Source of the DNA: Prolixibacteraceae bacterium
GTDB lineage: Bacteria; Bacteroidota; Bacteroidia; Bacteroidales; Prolixibacteraceae
Direction of reading: 5' to 3'
NCBI GenBank assembly: GCA_027451165.1
Contig: DAIDJX010000236.1
Location: 1 to 5,421 of the forward strand
Length of the DNA stretch: 5,421 nt
A model generated the notes under the pieces. That model was given only the letters and a program-made list of their open reading frames with translations. It did not search any database and had not been told where the DNA came from. Both the position numbers and the translations under genes were made by a program. Below are positions 1 to 5,421 of this stretch, piece by piece. The first letter of the stretch is position 1. Each line of letters opens with the position of its first letter.

Positions 1-2555
1 TCTCCCAGATTATCGGTACGCAAAATTTTGGGAGTACCGGCAAAACTGAAGAGGGCAAAGGCTGTGGAAGGCCGGGATGGATGGGTGGCCAGCCCCGACA
101 AAGTGCCCATTGCCGCGGGATAAATGTTGGTGGCGTTGAAAGTTGTACCTCCATCGGTCGACACAAACACCTTTGTGGAAGCATTCATCCTGCAGCCGGC
201 CCATACCACGTCGGGATTGGCATCGGAAACTTCAATCTGTGCTATTCCGCTGAATCCCCAGGCCGAAGGCAGATCGATATCCTGCCAGGTTTGCCCGAAG
301 TTTTCCGATTTCTTAATTCCATCTACCCCCGCCAGGAAAATCCGGTCGGGATACTGCGGTGAATAGCCAATCCGGGTAACAAACGGGGATTTATCATCAC
401 CCACATTTTTGGTGGTGCTGCTGGTGATGCTGCTCCAGCTGGAACCACCATTGGTAGAGCGGTACAACTGGTTGTAATACAGGGAGGTGATCATCCGCGA
501 AGGGTATCTGGAATGCCAGATGGCATCAAATCCATCTCCACCCCTGGCATTAAACCAGTCGGAGGTGGCATTGGGGTTATTGCCTGAATACCAACTCCCG
601 TTGTCCTGAAGCCCCCCGATGTACTGATCCTGGGTGGGATGGCGGTCGAGGCCGTAAAATTGAGAAGTATTGTAACCCCGCAACGGATTGACCCAGGTGG
701 AGCCTCCATTTTCAGAATAAGCCACCCCTCCGTCGCTGGCTACCACCATTTTAAAGGGGTTCCCTGTGGTGGTTGTCACCTGGATGTTGTGAATGTCGGC
801 ATGAAGATAGGTGGGGCTGGTGCGGGCATTGGTCCACCGGGTCAGCCGGGTGAAATTATAAGCTAAATTGCTGGTAACCGTTCTGGTCACTTTCAGCACA
901 GATTCCGGGAGTTTTGATGGTTCCCAGATTCTCCCGGCGGCCAAAACCGGCCAGATATACGCCATATGTCTGGCTTTCTGACCTCCTGCCATCATAATTT
1001 CAGGGGAAGGTGATTCCGCATAGGGCAAAGCATGGATATATATATACTCCCGGCCTGTTTTCAGGTTATCATCCAGCGCCGTCAGGTTAAAAACCCCGTT
1101 CCTGTCCTGGTCACGGAAAGAAACCATCAGTTTCCGGTTGTTCTCCGTATCCCAGACTTCAAAGGGTACTTCCACATAATCCTGGTAAGTATACTGGTTG
1201 TCAGGAACTCCGGAAGTAGACCCTTCCGGAACCAAAAACCGGTGCGCCTTCTGTTTTTTCCCCTGCCCGAAACGGATTTCAAAAAGCGCAAAGTACGAAC
1301 TGTCGGTCTCCAGGGTAATCCCTTTCAGGTATTTCGTTTTGGTAGTAGTGAATTCGGTAAAATCAAGAAAAGAAGCGGTTTTCAGGGTATCCACACTGTA
1401 CGTGTTGGTATTCCCTGCTGTGCCGGTGATTTCCAGCAAATACAGGTCTATCCCGCCAATAAATACTTTCTGATCGTTGATGGGATGTACTTTAACGGTG
1501 TTGTTCCACCAACCCTGGCTTCCGAGAAATTTGCTTTGAGTCGCATCTCCTGAAGGAAGGGCAGTCTGCCAGACTTTCCCGCTGTCGCTGGAAACAAAAA
1601 GCCTTGAACTGTCAGTCATCGCATAAATGAGGGCTGGATTCTTCGGGGAAATGTCCAGTTCTATCCGGCCATCACTGTTCCGGAACACATATTTCCAGTT
1701 TACTCCGCCATCTGAGGAACGGATGATGCCGTTCCGCTTAACCGTGGCATACAGAATGGAAAAATCATTGGGGTCTGCAAGAAGGCTTTGTGTTAAACCT
1801 CCGTCGTAATATATTCTTTTCCAATTGTTTCCACCGTCACTGGTTTCAAATATTCCCCGGCTGCCGGAAACCAGCACGTGGTTTTCATTTTTGGGATCAA
1901 TCAGAATCTTATGAACATAGCTGAAATTGAGGTTGCTGGTAGAGGGGAGCAGTTCCCAGTTTTCACCCCTGTCAAGGGATTTAAAGATTCCGATGCCTTT
2001 GATGACCCCGGTAGCACCTGCCTGTAATTCTCCCGTTCCGGCATAGAGGATATTGTTATTGGATGGGGCCATTTCGAGGGTAACGGTCGACAGATTGGGA
2101 AAACCGGGTGTCAGGTTTCGCCAGCTTTGCCCGCCATCGTAAGTCTTCCAGATGCCACCGCCGGCAGAACCGGCAAACCAGGTGTTTCCGCTCTTATCTG
2201 CAGGATCAATGATCAGTCCACGCGTACGGCCCCCGATGTTGGCAGGCCCCCTTTCCACCCAATTCAGTCTTACCTGTGCCTTCCGGAGCGCACTGGCTGC
2301 AACCTGGGCCTTTTTTAGTTCTGTGAACTGGTAGTTGACCGGATACCCGGCCCCTTTTTCCCTGTTGGTAATGGCATCGAAATACACCATATACTGGTCA
2401 GGTTTGTCATAACCCTCTCTCTCCCTCTCTCCCTCTCTCTCTCCCTCAACCTCATTCAGTACTTTACCAGATTCATACCCGGTCCGGGAAAGTATAACAG
2501 TTATGATAGCAGCTGGTATGGCTGCAGCTAAAATCAGAAAATGGATATTCTTCAC
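1..2555 (-). CDS. Large secreted BNR/Asp-box (sortilin/Vps10-like) beta-propeller protein, 3' end outside window
   Basis: The frame is open from a GTG at 2555 to the left edge, giving 851 visible residues with no stop; the C-terminus is missing. Residues 1-23 resemble a Sec signal peptide or N-terminal anchor (short basic start, then a long Ile/Leu/Ala core). Residues 37-48 are a charged Glu-Gly-Arg repeat. The mature part opens with an ERGPANIGGR motif (101-110). Nine Asp-box motifs (S/T-x-D/N-x-G-x-x-W/F) end at W145, W200, W245, W287, W329, W621, W707, W757 and F806, which suggests two beta-propellers. A non-repeat stretch at about 376-560 separates the two groups. HADIHNIQV (585-593) and GLQDNGS (648-654) are, as I recall, typical of the Bacteroidota members of this family. 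Such proteins usually end in a type IX secretion sorting domain, which would lie outside the window. The substrate or ligand is unknown; glycan binding, glycan cleavage or adhesion are all possible. The gene is probably co-transcribed with the upstream DUF4126 gene. Confidence 0.87.
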   Translation of the reverse strand, partial: MKNIHFLILAAAIPAAIITVILSRTGYESGKVLNEVEGEREGEREREGYDKPDQYMVYFDAITNREKGAGYPVNYQFTELKKAQVAASALRKAQVRLNWVERGPANIGGRTRGLIIDPADKSGNTWFAGSAGGGIWKTYDGGQSWRNLTPGFPNLSTVTLEMAPSNNNILYAGTGELQAGATGVIKGIGIFKSLDRGENWELLPSTSNLNFSYVHKILIDPKNENHVLVSGSRGIFETSDGGNNWKRIYYDGGLTQSLLADPNDFSILYATVKRNGIIRSSDGGVNWKYVFRNSDGRIELDISPKNPALIYAMTDSSRLFVSSDSGKVWQTALPSGDATQSKFLGSQGWWNNTVKVHPINDQKVFIGGIDLYLLEITGTAGNTNTYSVDTLKTASFLDFTEFTTTKTKYLKGITLETDSSYFALFEIRFGQGKKQKAHRFLVPEGSTSGVPDNQYTYQDYVEVPFEVWDTENNRKLMVSFRDQDRNGVFNLTALDDNLKTGREYIYIHALPYAESPSPEIMMAGGQKARHMAYIWPVLAAGRIWEPSKLPESVLKVTRTVTSNLAYNFTRLTRWTNARTSPTYLHADIHNIQVTTTTGNPFKMVVASDGGVAYSENGGSTWVNPLRGYNTSQFYGLDRHPTQDQYIGGLQDNGSWYSGNNPNATSDWFNARGGDGFDAIWHSRYPSRMITSLYYNQLYRSTNGGSSWSSITSSTTKNVGDDKSPFVTRIGYSPQYPDRIFLAGVDGIKKSENFGQTWQDIDLPSAWGFSGIAQIEVSDANPDVVWAGCRMNASTKVFVSTDGGTTFNATNIYPAAMGTLSGLATHPSRPSTAFALFSFAGTPKILRTDNLG
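2413..2447 (-). repeat. 35-base GA-rich purine tract with four GGG runs inside the BNR gene
   Basis: On the coding strand every base is a purine. Four GGG runs are separated by AG-alternating loops of 9, 5 and 7 bases. The tract encodes residues 37-48, an alternating Glu/Gly/Arg segment just after the predicted signal peptide. Each GGG-to-GGG unit is a mirror repeat. Loss of one GA step would place a TGA stop directly after the tract. Gain of one step would shift into a frame that reaches TAA about 30 codons later. The tract is imperfect, so any slippage rate is uncertain. Confidence 0.9.
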
Positions 2556-2579
2556 AAATGAAAATTTCAGGTAAATGAC
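2556..2579 (-). promoter_or_regulatory. Junction between the DUF4126 stop and the BNR-gene GTG start, without Shine-Dalgarno
   Basis: These 24 bases separate the TAA of the upstream gene (2580-2582) from the GTG at 2555. The TAA is in frame with the BNR gene, so the true start must lie downstream of it. GTG at 2555 is the first usable codon and is followed at once by a signal-peptide-like sequence (K-N-I-H-F-L-I-L). The next ATG in frame is after the purine tract and would lose the signal peptide. No GGAGG-like motif is visible; the stretch is T/A-rich, as is common in Bacteroidota. Confidence 0.55.
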
Positions 2580-3146
2580 TTAATGACGCTTCTTTTTTCT
2601 ACGGATCAGCAGTTTGAACACAACAAAAAAAGTGCCCAGAATCATCAGCGCCATGATAATGGGAATGACCAGGGTAATCACAGGCGTAACCGCTGCAGCC
2701 ACATTTTCACCGGTTGCCACCAGAAAATTGCCGGTTCCGGCAGTGGCACCTGAGGAACCGAGCCTGAGTGCAGAAGTGCCCCCCTGAATGACGGCTGCTG
2801 TGCCTCCACCGATAATCAGTCCGGTGATCCATTTCACCAGTTCACTATCAACAGGTAAGATGGATGCTGAAATGACCGTACCTGCCGCAATGGCCGCAGG
2901 TGTGGAAATATGGTCGAGCAAATTGTCCACAAAAGGGATATAATAGGCAATGATTTCAACCACCGTGGCCACACCGAAACTGCCCAGTGCAGCATTGGAA
3001 GCAATCCACTGGAAACCTTCGTTCAGCGGAAGAAAACCCAGTCGGGATGCTATTCCTGCAATCAGCAATGGCAGGAAAATCCGGAACCCGGTGGCCGCTG
3101 CGAGGCCGATCCCGAGGGCAAGGGCGGTGATGATCTCTTTTTCCAT
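2580..3146 (-). CDS. DUF4126 family integral membrane protein
   Basis: This is a complete 188-residue protein, close to the usual family length of about 190. It is strongly hydrophobic, with likely membrane segments near residues 5-35, 52-72, 82-98, 104-122 and 150-180, and a basic C-terminal tail (RRKKKRH) probably facing the cytoplasm. Family-like motifs are ATGFRIFLPLL (18-28) and the segment from EIIAYYIPFVDNLLD (64-78) into STPAAIAAGT (81-90). A small-residue region rich in Gly/Ala/Thr (113-150) follows. I recognise the family as DUF4126, whose biochemical role is not known to me; a channel, transporter or scaffold is possible but unsupported. The ATG at 3146 is chosen because the hydrophobic N-terminus begins there and only 70 bases separate it from pyrF. 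It lies upstream of, and in frame with, the BNR gene, implying a two-gene transcription unit. It starts divergently from pyrF. Confidence 0.85.
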   Translation of the reverse strand: MEKEIITALALGIGLAAATGFRIFLPLLIAGIASRLGFLPLNEGFQWIASNAALGSFGVATVVEIIAYYIPFVDNLLDHISTPAAIAAGTVISASILPVDSELVKWITGLIIGGGTAAVIQGGTSALRLGSSGATAGTGNFLVATGENVAAAVTPVITLVIPIIMALMILGTFFVVFKLLIRRKKKRH

Positions 3147-3216
3147 TATCTCTCAGCAATATTTTGCGAAAATAGTTATAATTGTATTATAATTCTTTGA
3201 ATCAAAACCGGATATA
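3147..3216. promoter_or_regulatory. AT-rich divergent promoter region between the DUF4126 gene and pyrF
   Basis: This 70-base gap must hold the 5' ends of two divergent genes unless transcription enters from elsewhere. On the plus strand a TTTG at 3163-3166 lies 21 bases before TATAAT at 3188-3193, which is 23 bases before the pyrF ATG. That spacing resembles the TTTG / TAnnTTTG arrangement of Bacteroidota promoters, but the downstream half does not match the TTTG part, so the assignment is weak. On the minus strand TATTTTCG (3174-3167) resembles a -7 box with one mismatch but has no TTTG at the right distance. Neither gene has a clear Shine-Dalgarno sequence. Confidence 0.4.
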
Positions 3217-4047
3217 ATGACCAGAGACGAACTATTCCGCCAAATACGACTGAAACGAAGCTTCCTTTGCATCGGGCTGGACACCGATATCGAGAAGATT
3301 CCGGAATTTCTGAAAAAGGAACCTGATCCGGTCTTTTCTTTCAACAAGGCCATCATTGATCACACCCACGATTTGTGTGTTGCCTACAAACCCAACCTTG
3401 CCTTTTATGAAAGCTTAGGCGCTGAAGGCTGGAGAAGCCTGGAAAAAACGGTCAGCCATATCCGGAAACATTACCCTGAACAATTTATCATTGCTGACGC
3501 CAAACGGGGTGATATCGGTAACACTTCCGGACTGTATGCCAGGGCTTTCTTTGAAAAAATGCAGGTTGATGCGGTCACCGTGGCGCCATATATGGGCGAA
3601 GATTCTGTAAAACCCTTCTTAACCTATCCCGGGAAGTGGGTTATCTTGCTGGCTTTAACTTCCAACAAGGGAGCGGCAGATTTTCAGTATTTTACCTCTG
3701 CACAGGGAGAGATGTTGCATGAACATGTTCTGAAAGTCTCCGGAATCTGGGGAACGGCCGACCAGATGATGTATGTGGTCGGAGCCACAAAGGCGCAAAG
3801 TCTCGAAGAAATACGAAAGATCATTCCTGATCATTTTTTGCTGGTCCCCGGGGTGGGCGCCCAGGGGGGAAGCCTCGAAGAGGTGGCACAATCCGGAATG
3901 AATGAACAGTGTGGTTTGCTGGTGAATTCCTCCAGGGCCATCATCTATGCCTCTGATGGAGAAGACTTTGCACAGCGTGCCCGCGATGAGGCGCTGAATG
4001 TCCAGGTGGATATGGAAGAATTGCTGCTCGAAGCGGAACTCCTGTAA
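3217..4047 (+). CDS. pyrF: Orotidine 5'-phosphate decarboxylase
   Basis: This cytoplasmic enzyme catalyses the last step of de novo UMP synthesis, decarboxylating OMP to UMP. The 276-residue protein is complete and matches the longer bacterial subfamily (about 270-280 residues) rather than the roughly 230-residue E. coli type. Visible landmarks run in TIM-barrel order: FLCIGLDTD (16-24, with substrate-binding Asp22), AYKPNLAFYE (56-65, with Lys58), and the catalytic signature DAKRGDIGNTS (94-104), supplying Asp94, Lys96 and Asp99. These are followed by DAVTVAPYMGEDS (118-130), the LALTSNKGAADFQ loop (145-157), the phosphate-binding PGVGAQGG (211-218), and NSSR ending at Arg240. The K-D-K-D catalytic set is therefore intact. 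The ATG at 3217 places the first conserved motif at the expected distance. It stands alone in its orientation here, without other pyrimidine genes. Its TAA stop overlaps the first bases of the downstream inverted repeat. Confidence 0.97.
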   Translation: MTRDELFRQIRLKRSFLCIGLDTDIEKIPEFLKKEPDPVFSFNKAIIDHTHDLCVAYKPNLAFYESLGAEGWRSLEKTVSHIRKHYPEQFIIADAKRGDIGNTSGLYARAFFEKMQVDAVTVAPYMGEDSVKPFLTYPGKWVILLALTSNKGAADFQYFTSAQGEMLHEHVLKVSGIWGTADQMMYVVGATKAQSLEEIRKIIPDHFLLVPGVGAQGGSLEEVAQSGMNEQCGLLVNSSRAIIYASDGEDFAQRARDEALNVQVDMEELLLEAELL

Positions 4048-4109
4048 TTTCGGATTTACTTTGATTTCGGATTTCGGATTTACAATTTCGGATTTACTTT
4101 GATTTCGGA
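4046..4109 (+). repeat. Exact 26-base direct repeat, offset 38 bases
   Basis: Copies lie at 4046-4071 and 4084-4109 and are identical. Each reads as heptamers: ATTTCGG, then ATTTACT with a TTG spacer, then ATTTCGG. Together with the units in between, the left half of the gap is a degenerate 7-base periodic array (ATTTCGG, ATTTACA, ATTTGAG, ATTTGCC variants), suggesting growth by local duplication. The right half carries the same units inverted (CCGAAAT). Confidence 0.85.
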
Positions 4110-4205
4110 GGGCGGATTTGAGATTTCGGATTTGCCTGCGGACTCTCCTGCCTTTAAATCCGAAATCGTACATCCGAAATCCGAAATTGAGTTAAATCCG
4201 AAATT
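4046..4205. repeat. 50-base imperfect inverted repeat built from ATTTCGG heptamers, filling the convergent intergenic gap
   Basis: The left arm is 4046-4095 and the right arm 4156-4205. The reverse complement of the right arm matches the left arm at 44 of 50 positions by hand alignment without gaps. Perfect blocks are 12 bases (4046-4057 with 4194-4205), 16 bases (4064-4079 with 4172-4187) and 11 bases (4085-4095 with 4156-4166). The 60-base centre contains further copies, including ATTTCGGATTT at 4123-4133, which can also pair with 4156-4166. The left arm starts inside the pyrF stop codon, and the right arm ends one base before the stop of the convergent receptor gene. It could fold as a long RNA hairpin from either strand and serve as a bidirectional terminator or 3'-end stabiliser, though no clear U-run follows. 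That role is inference. Confidence 0.9.
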
Positions 4206-4206
4206 C

Positions 4207-5421
4207 TTAAAATTCCGCCTTAACTGCTAATACCGGCACCATCCCGATGCTTTGGAAGTCCCTGGTTACCACTGCCTTGTTCTCATAACTGAATCTGCGC
4301 CGCAGAATATTCCGCGTATTACCGGCATTCTGGATATCGCACATGAAGGTGACCGCAAACCCCGGCCTGTTAATTTTCCAGGTGATCCCGAGGTCAAATC
4401 TTTTAAAATCGGGCAGACGTTCTCCGTAAGTTCTGTCGGCCTGGTATACCAGTTTTTTATACCTGAGGGAATAGGGTTCATCCACCGGAGTGTACCGCAA
4501 ACCGCCCCTGTAATTGGCCCGCATTCGTATACCCGGTACCTGCTGCTTTTGTTTGCCAAACGGAAACTCCTTGCCTGCCTGGATATTGTATACAAAGTTG
4601 GTATTGTAAAAGGTATTGTACCATTTCTTATCGGGCGCTTTATAAAATGAATTGAAAAGTGATGCAGTTCCGAGGAAATAGTAATTACCAGAAAATGATT
4701 TTTCTATGGTAAATTCGAGACCATAGTTCTTTCCTTTACCCTTGTTGTCGAGCCTTACATCCGGCAAACCTTCTGCCTGGTTGAGAATGGAAAACTGGCC
4801 ATAAGCCAGTTCATTGACCGGAACATCGTATAAATACTGGTAATACGCTTCCAGGTTGAGGTGAAGATTTTCTCCAATAAAATAATTAAACCCTGAAGTC
4901 AGGTGAAAGGCCTTGGTGGTCTTAAGGTCTGAATTGCGGGTATCCCTCAGCTTTTTGGTAATTTTGACCCGGTAATTGTAAATGGAAAGCGGCTCATGCC
5001 GGCTATGGAAACCGGTTCCCAGGGTAACCGAACTTTTGGGAGATGTCCTGAAGATCATGCCCAATCTGGGTTCCGGAACAATTTCACCGGTAATTCCGGA
5101 AATCATCAGGTGAAGTCCTGTATTGGTCTCCAGCCACCTTGAAGATTTATACTTCCATTGGATCCAGGCACCTCCGTACCAACCACCGGTATTGGCATTC
5201 AAAAGTGTGTCGTACTGGAGTTTCCCGAGATGTCTTTTTGCGAACATTTCTCCGGAAATGTAATTTGCATTGAGGCCACCCCGGAAAGAATGCCGGGGAT
5301 TGAACTTGTGATTCAGCAATGCAGAGAAGCGAAGGGCAGGGTAGCGGTATTTGTCAAAATAAGTGATGGTGCGGCTCCCGGTAGTTTCCACTTTGGCATC
5401 TTCGTCGGAATTATGCTCCCA
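4207..5421 (-). CDS. TonB-dependent outer-membrane receptor, C-terminal barrel part (5' end outside window)
   Basis: The frame is open from the right edge to a TAA at 4207-4209, giving 404 visible residues; the signal peptide, any N-terminal carboxypeptidase-regulatory-like domain and the plug are outside the window. The sequence has the alternating polar/aromatic pattern of outer-membrane beta-strands. Family-like landmarks, numbering from the right edge, are EPRLGMIFRTSPKSSVTLGTG (about 120-140), LEAYYQYLYDVPVNEL (about 190-206), NYGLEFTIEKSFSGNYYFLG (about 232-251), GGLRYTPVDEP (about 305-315) and the terminal strand MVPVLAVKAEF, ending in Phe as barrel proteins do. This arrangement resembles a recurrent Bacteroidota TonB-receptor family of unknown ligand. 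The GTG at 5391 is not a credible start because the frame continues upstream with barrel-free but open sequence and a plug would be missing. It converges on pyrF. The ligand cannot be read from this part. Confidence 0.86.
   Translation of the reverse strand, partial: WEHNSDEDAKVETTGSRTITYFDKYRYPALRFSALLNHKFNPRHSFRGGLNANYISGEMFAKRHLGKLQYDTLLNANTGGWYGGAWIQWKYKSSRWLETNTGLHLMISGITGEIVPEPRLGMIFRTSPKSSVTLGTGFHSRHEPLSIYNYRVKITKKLRDTRNSDLKTTKAFHLTSGFNYFIGENLHLNLEAYYQYLYDVPVNELAYGQFSILNQAEGLPDVRLDNKGKGKNYGLEFTIEKSFSGNYYFLGTASLFNSFYKAPDKKWYNTFYNTNFVYNIQAGKEFPFGKQKQQVPGIRMRANYRGGLRYTPVDEPYSLRYKKLVYQADRTYGERLPDFKRFDLGITWKINRPGFAVTFMCDIQNAGNTRNILRRRFSYENKAVVTRDFQSIGMVPVLAVKAEF

Noticed and set aside
1033..1046. 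TATATATA-rich stretch as a promoter
   Set aside because: It lies inside the BNR gene and simply encodes Tyr-Ile-Tyr-Ile (residues 504-507); no gene starts downstream of it.
1032..1553. Plus-strand 173-codon open frame
   Set aside because: It lies entirely antisense to the continuous BNR-protein frame, whose Asp-box periodicity and open length are far stronger evidence of coding. The encoded peptide has no recognisable domain.
3655..4173. Minus-strand open frame overlapping pyrF and the repeat region
   Set aside because: It runs antisense through pyrF, which has an intact catalytic set, and its N-terminus is just the translated heptamer repeat (NPKSEI-like peptide). It is a spurious frame.
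4046..4205. CRISPR-like array
   Set aside because: Repeat units are about 7 bases, spaced irregularly, in both orientations, and with no unique 30-40-base spacers. No cas gene is nearby.
4252..4650. Plus-strand 132-codon open frame
   Set aside because: It is antisense to the receptor barrel, which has coherent strand patterns and a typical C-terminus; the plus-strand peptide has no recognisable features.
5389..5391. GTG as the start of the TonB-receptor gene
   Set aside because: The frame remains open to the right edge, and a start here would give a barrel fragment without signal peptide or plug. The gene is better read as 5'-truncated by the window.

Overview
The window looks like a chromosomal fragment from a Bacteroidota bacterium, probably of the order Bacteroidales. 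The clues are a TonB-dependent receptor with the C-terminal pattern typical of that phylum, a very large secreted Asp-box (BNR) repeat protein of the kind usually exported by the type IX secretion system, AT-rich gene starts without convincing Shine-Dalgarno sequences, and moderate GC content. Order-level placement is inference.

Layout from left to right. Positions 1-2555 (minus strand) are one continuous open frame, cut by the left edge, encoding 851 visible residues of a BNR/sortilin-like repeat protein. No stop interrupts it. Near its 5' end, at 2413-2447, lies a pure purine/pyrimidine tract made of GA steps and four GGG runs. Upstream, also on the minus strand, is a 188-residue DUF4126 membrane protein (2580-3146). 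Its stop codon is in the same frame as, and only 24 bases before, the start of the BNR gene, so the two are probably one transcription unit. A 70-base AT-rich gap (3147-3216) holds the divergent starts of this unit and of pyrF (3217-4047, plus strand), a complete orotidine 5'-phosphate decarboxylase with all catalytic residues. The gap between pyrF and the convergent next gene (4048-4206) is filled almost edge to edge by a 50-base imperfect inverted repeat built from ATTTCGG heptamers. From 4207 to the right edge (minus strand) runs the C-terminal 404 residues of a TonB-dependent outer-membrane receptor.

Functionally, pyrF is a housekeeping gene for pyrimidine synthesis. Its neighbours are envelope or secreted proteins with no evident metabolic link to it. 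The most unusual features are non-coding or low-complexity DNA: the heptamer-built palindrome between the convergent genes, and the purine tract at the signal-peptide/mature-protein junction of the BNR gene, where slippage would switch the gene off. I see no RNA gene, CRISPR array, insertion sequence or complete defence system.
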